From contig OV121087.1 in NCBI GenBank assembly GCA_921293015.1, forward strand, positions 1,500,501-1,564,500: 64,000 bases of DNA, written 5' to 3'. The position numbers and the translations under genes are program-made. The DNA is from Phorcus lineatus (taxonomy: Eukaryota > Mollusca > Gastropoda > Trochida > Trochidae). Of this stretch, positions 1 through 64,000 are shown one piece after another; positions within the stretch are counted from its first letter, which is position 1, and each line of letters opens with the position of its first letter. The notes beneath the pieces were generated by a model that saw only the letters and a program-made list of their open reading frames with translations, made no database searches and was not told where the DNA came from.

Positions 1-790
1 TTAATCATCATATGAATAGTTCTCAATAAAGGGCAACTGATTTCTATGCACTGGCTTAAAATGACATCGATATTCAGTGGCATGGGTCTGCATTTTAAAA
101 GCTGGAGCCCCGAGAAGTACATAAAAAGTTGATGAAGTGGTGTGTATCAGTTTGTAGATAAACTAACGACTCATCGATCGTGTTAGCTCTCATCTGTTGA
201 GCATTTAACCCTCCATTCAACGCGCTGATGTGATGGCCAACATGCTGACTTTATCATACGGATCAATACAGGAAGGCGTATAGAAATTAACTTTATGAGT
301 GAGTGCCAAAAGTGAGGAGGGATGTTCGGGCCTCCCAGAGCACTAGAACCGCCACGCGCTTGACTTTGCTTAATCATTTATGAAAATGTGTCACAGGGGC
401 ATAAGTTCCCTGATTTCGGATGATTTCCTTTCCTTGCCAAAATGTAATTTATCTCTTCGACGTTTATTTCATTACGTATAACGCCTTCTTGGCTAGTGAT
501 AGTGAAAGCCATATGAGACACTCTGCGAACCTTCTTGCACTGTGTTAGTCAAAACGTGTGCGAGCTTGATTAGGTCGCCGAGTCAAAATGCCACAATGCT
601 AATATTTACTCACAATTTTCTGCTGTCTGATTTAGAACGGCTGTCTTCTACTGTCGACTCGGTCTTCATCTCGTAGTGACCCTGTTCATGGAGACATCAG
701 CTGAGATAAATTAGACTTTGTCCAGGAGGGGTTGGACGTTTGGTATAAGCAGCCTTTATTAGATAACCTGTTCATCTAACAAGCACCATC
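1..790. other. Upstream flank and presumed promoter/5' UTR
   Basis: No exon of another gene is recognised here. An in-frame TAA at 764-766 lies upstream of the receptor ATG at 791, so that ATG is the first Met of the frame. A TATA-like string (tataag, 744-749) is only 42 bp from the ATG and is not called as a promoter. The transcription start and any non-coding exon cannot be placed from sequence alone. Confidence 0.4.
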
Positions 791-63333
<62,543 letters not shown>

Positions 63334-64000
63334 GTAAGTGTATTACCTACTGTGTATAGAGAATAGATAATTGCATTGATTGAAGAGCTGACTGCACGTC
63401 GGTTGTAGGCAGAGACGTTACGTAAATTTAAATGTAACGGTTGCTAATGAAATCTGAATGCAATACAGTAGCACATGCAACCTGCAATACTCATTAAAAA
63501 TGTTTTTTCATATCCATATTTTAAACATTGCTCTTTCTGTCGACTACATTGCATCGCAATAATTTTACGTGAACAGGTAATGGCATCAAAATGGCATGAC
63601 GTCATAACAATTATAACGTCACAATGCTGTAACTCCACCGTAATAAGTGTCGAAAGGCAGTGCCATCTTTATAAAAGAACATTTTTCGTTGAAACGTGAC
63701 ATGGAAAAAAAGGGTTTTATAACTAAATTGTCTTATCTGATATCTTCAGATATAGGATCAATAAACACTTGTTCAAAATTGAAATATCCGAAAAATCTCA
63801 GATTATTTTATTTGATATTAGAAGACTCTTGGGTGAGTTTCTCTTAGTCTAAGTGAGTAGACATTTTGAAAATGTTAATTTGATCGGAAAGGAATCAAAT
63901 TTAAAGTATCCTTGAAATTATTGCTTGAAATGTGACTACAGCTGCATACCGAAAGTTTGTCCACTCACCACTGAATCGTAGTGCAAATGGCATGTAATTA
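63334..64000 (+). other. Start of intron 14, open at the window edge
   Basis: Donor gtaagt at 63334. No M4-like hydrophobic exon and no second cassette exon appear before the window ends. A TGACGTCA motif lies at about 63598. Confidence 0.75.

Noticed and set aside
744-749. TATA box
   Set aside because: Too close to the start codon for a normal promoter and only a six-base match.

Overview
This is a eukaryotic, AT-rich window. It is almost entirely occupied by one large gene on the + strand: an AMPA-type (GluA-like) ionotropic glutamate receptor. Fourteen coding exons can be placed by GT-AG boundaries (one GC-AG), continuous reading phase and residue-by-residue agreement with the GluA family. 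They run from a signal-peptide exon at 791-872 to 63333 and give 817 codons. The last membrane helix (M4) and the cytoplasmic tail are not in the window, so the gene continues past its right edge. The animal type of gene, tRNA-derived SINEs ending in a gcggcgttaaacaccaactc tail and many fold-back elements suggest a mollusc, probably a gastropod. That taxon is an inference.

Layout. 1-790 is upstream sequence. Exon 1 (signal peptide) is followed by a 43.4 kb first intron (873-44244). Exons 2-9 (44245-54618) encode the amino-terminal domain and its linker. Exon 10 encodes ligand-binding lobe S1. Exon 11 encodes the rest of S1, M1 and the pore loop. Exon 12 encodes M3 and the start of S2. Exons 13-14 finish S2 up to the position of the vertebrate flip/flop cassette. 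Glutamate-contact residues, the [11 protein letters not shown] gate and a genomic Gln at the Q/R site are all present, so the encoded receptor looks functional.

The most striking content is in intron 1. From about 3.2 to 35 kb it holds a diverged, mosaic array of about nine multi-kilobase units. Read on the minus strand, they are broken copies of an unidentified protein with a coiled-coil middle and a conserved C-terminal block. Every copy I could read at the relevant place carries the same TGA, as if an already dead gene had been amplified. The array was later interrupted by a 2.1 kb terminal-inverted-repeat element with internal GGGCCC hairpins, a full-length SINE with a 20 bp target duplication, and microsatellites. 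Fold-back MITE-like elements, several with TGACGTCA motifs, lie at 27.6, 35.6-36.7 and 38.8-39.3 kb, and again in introns 6 and 10.

A second theme is tandem duplication pressed against exons: a minisatellite ending just before exon 2, a 108 bp duplication before exon 3 that copies the 3' splice region, about six decayed copies of the 3' end of exon 7 in intron 7, and a three-copy repeat before exon 10. I found no other intact protein gene, no RNA gene and no CRISPR array.
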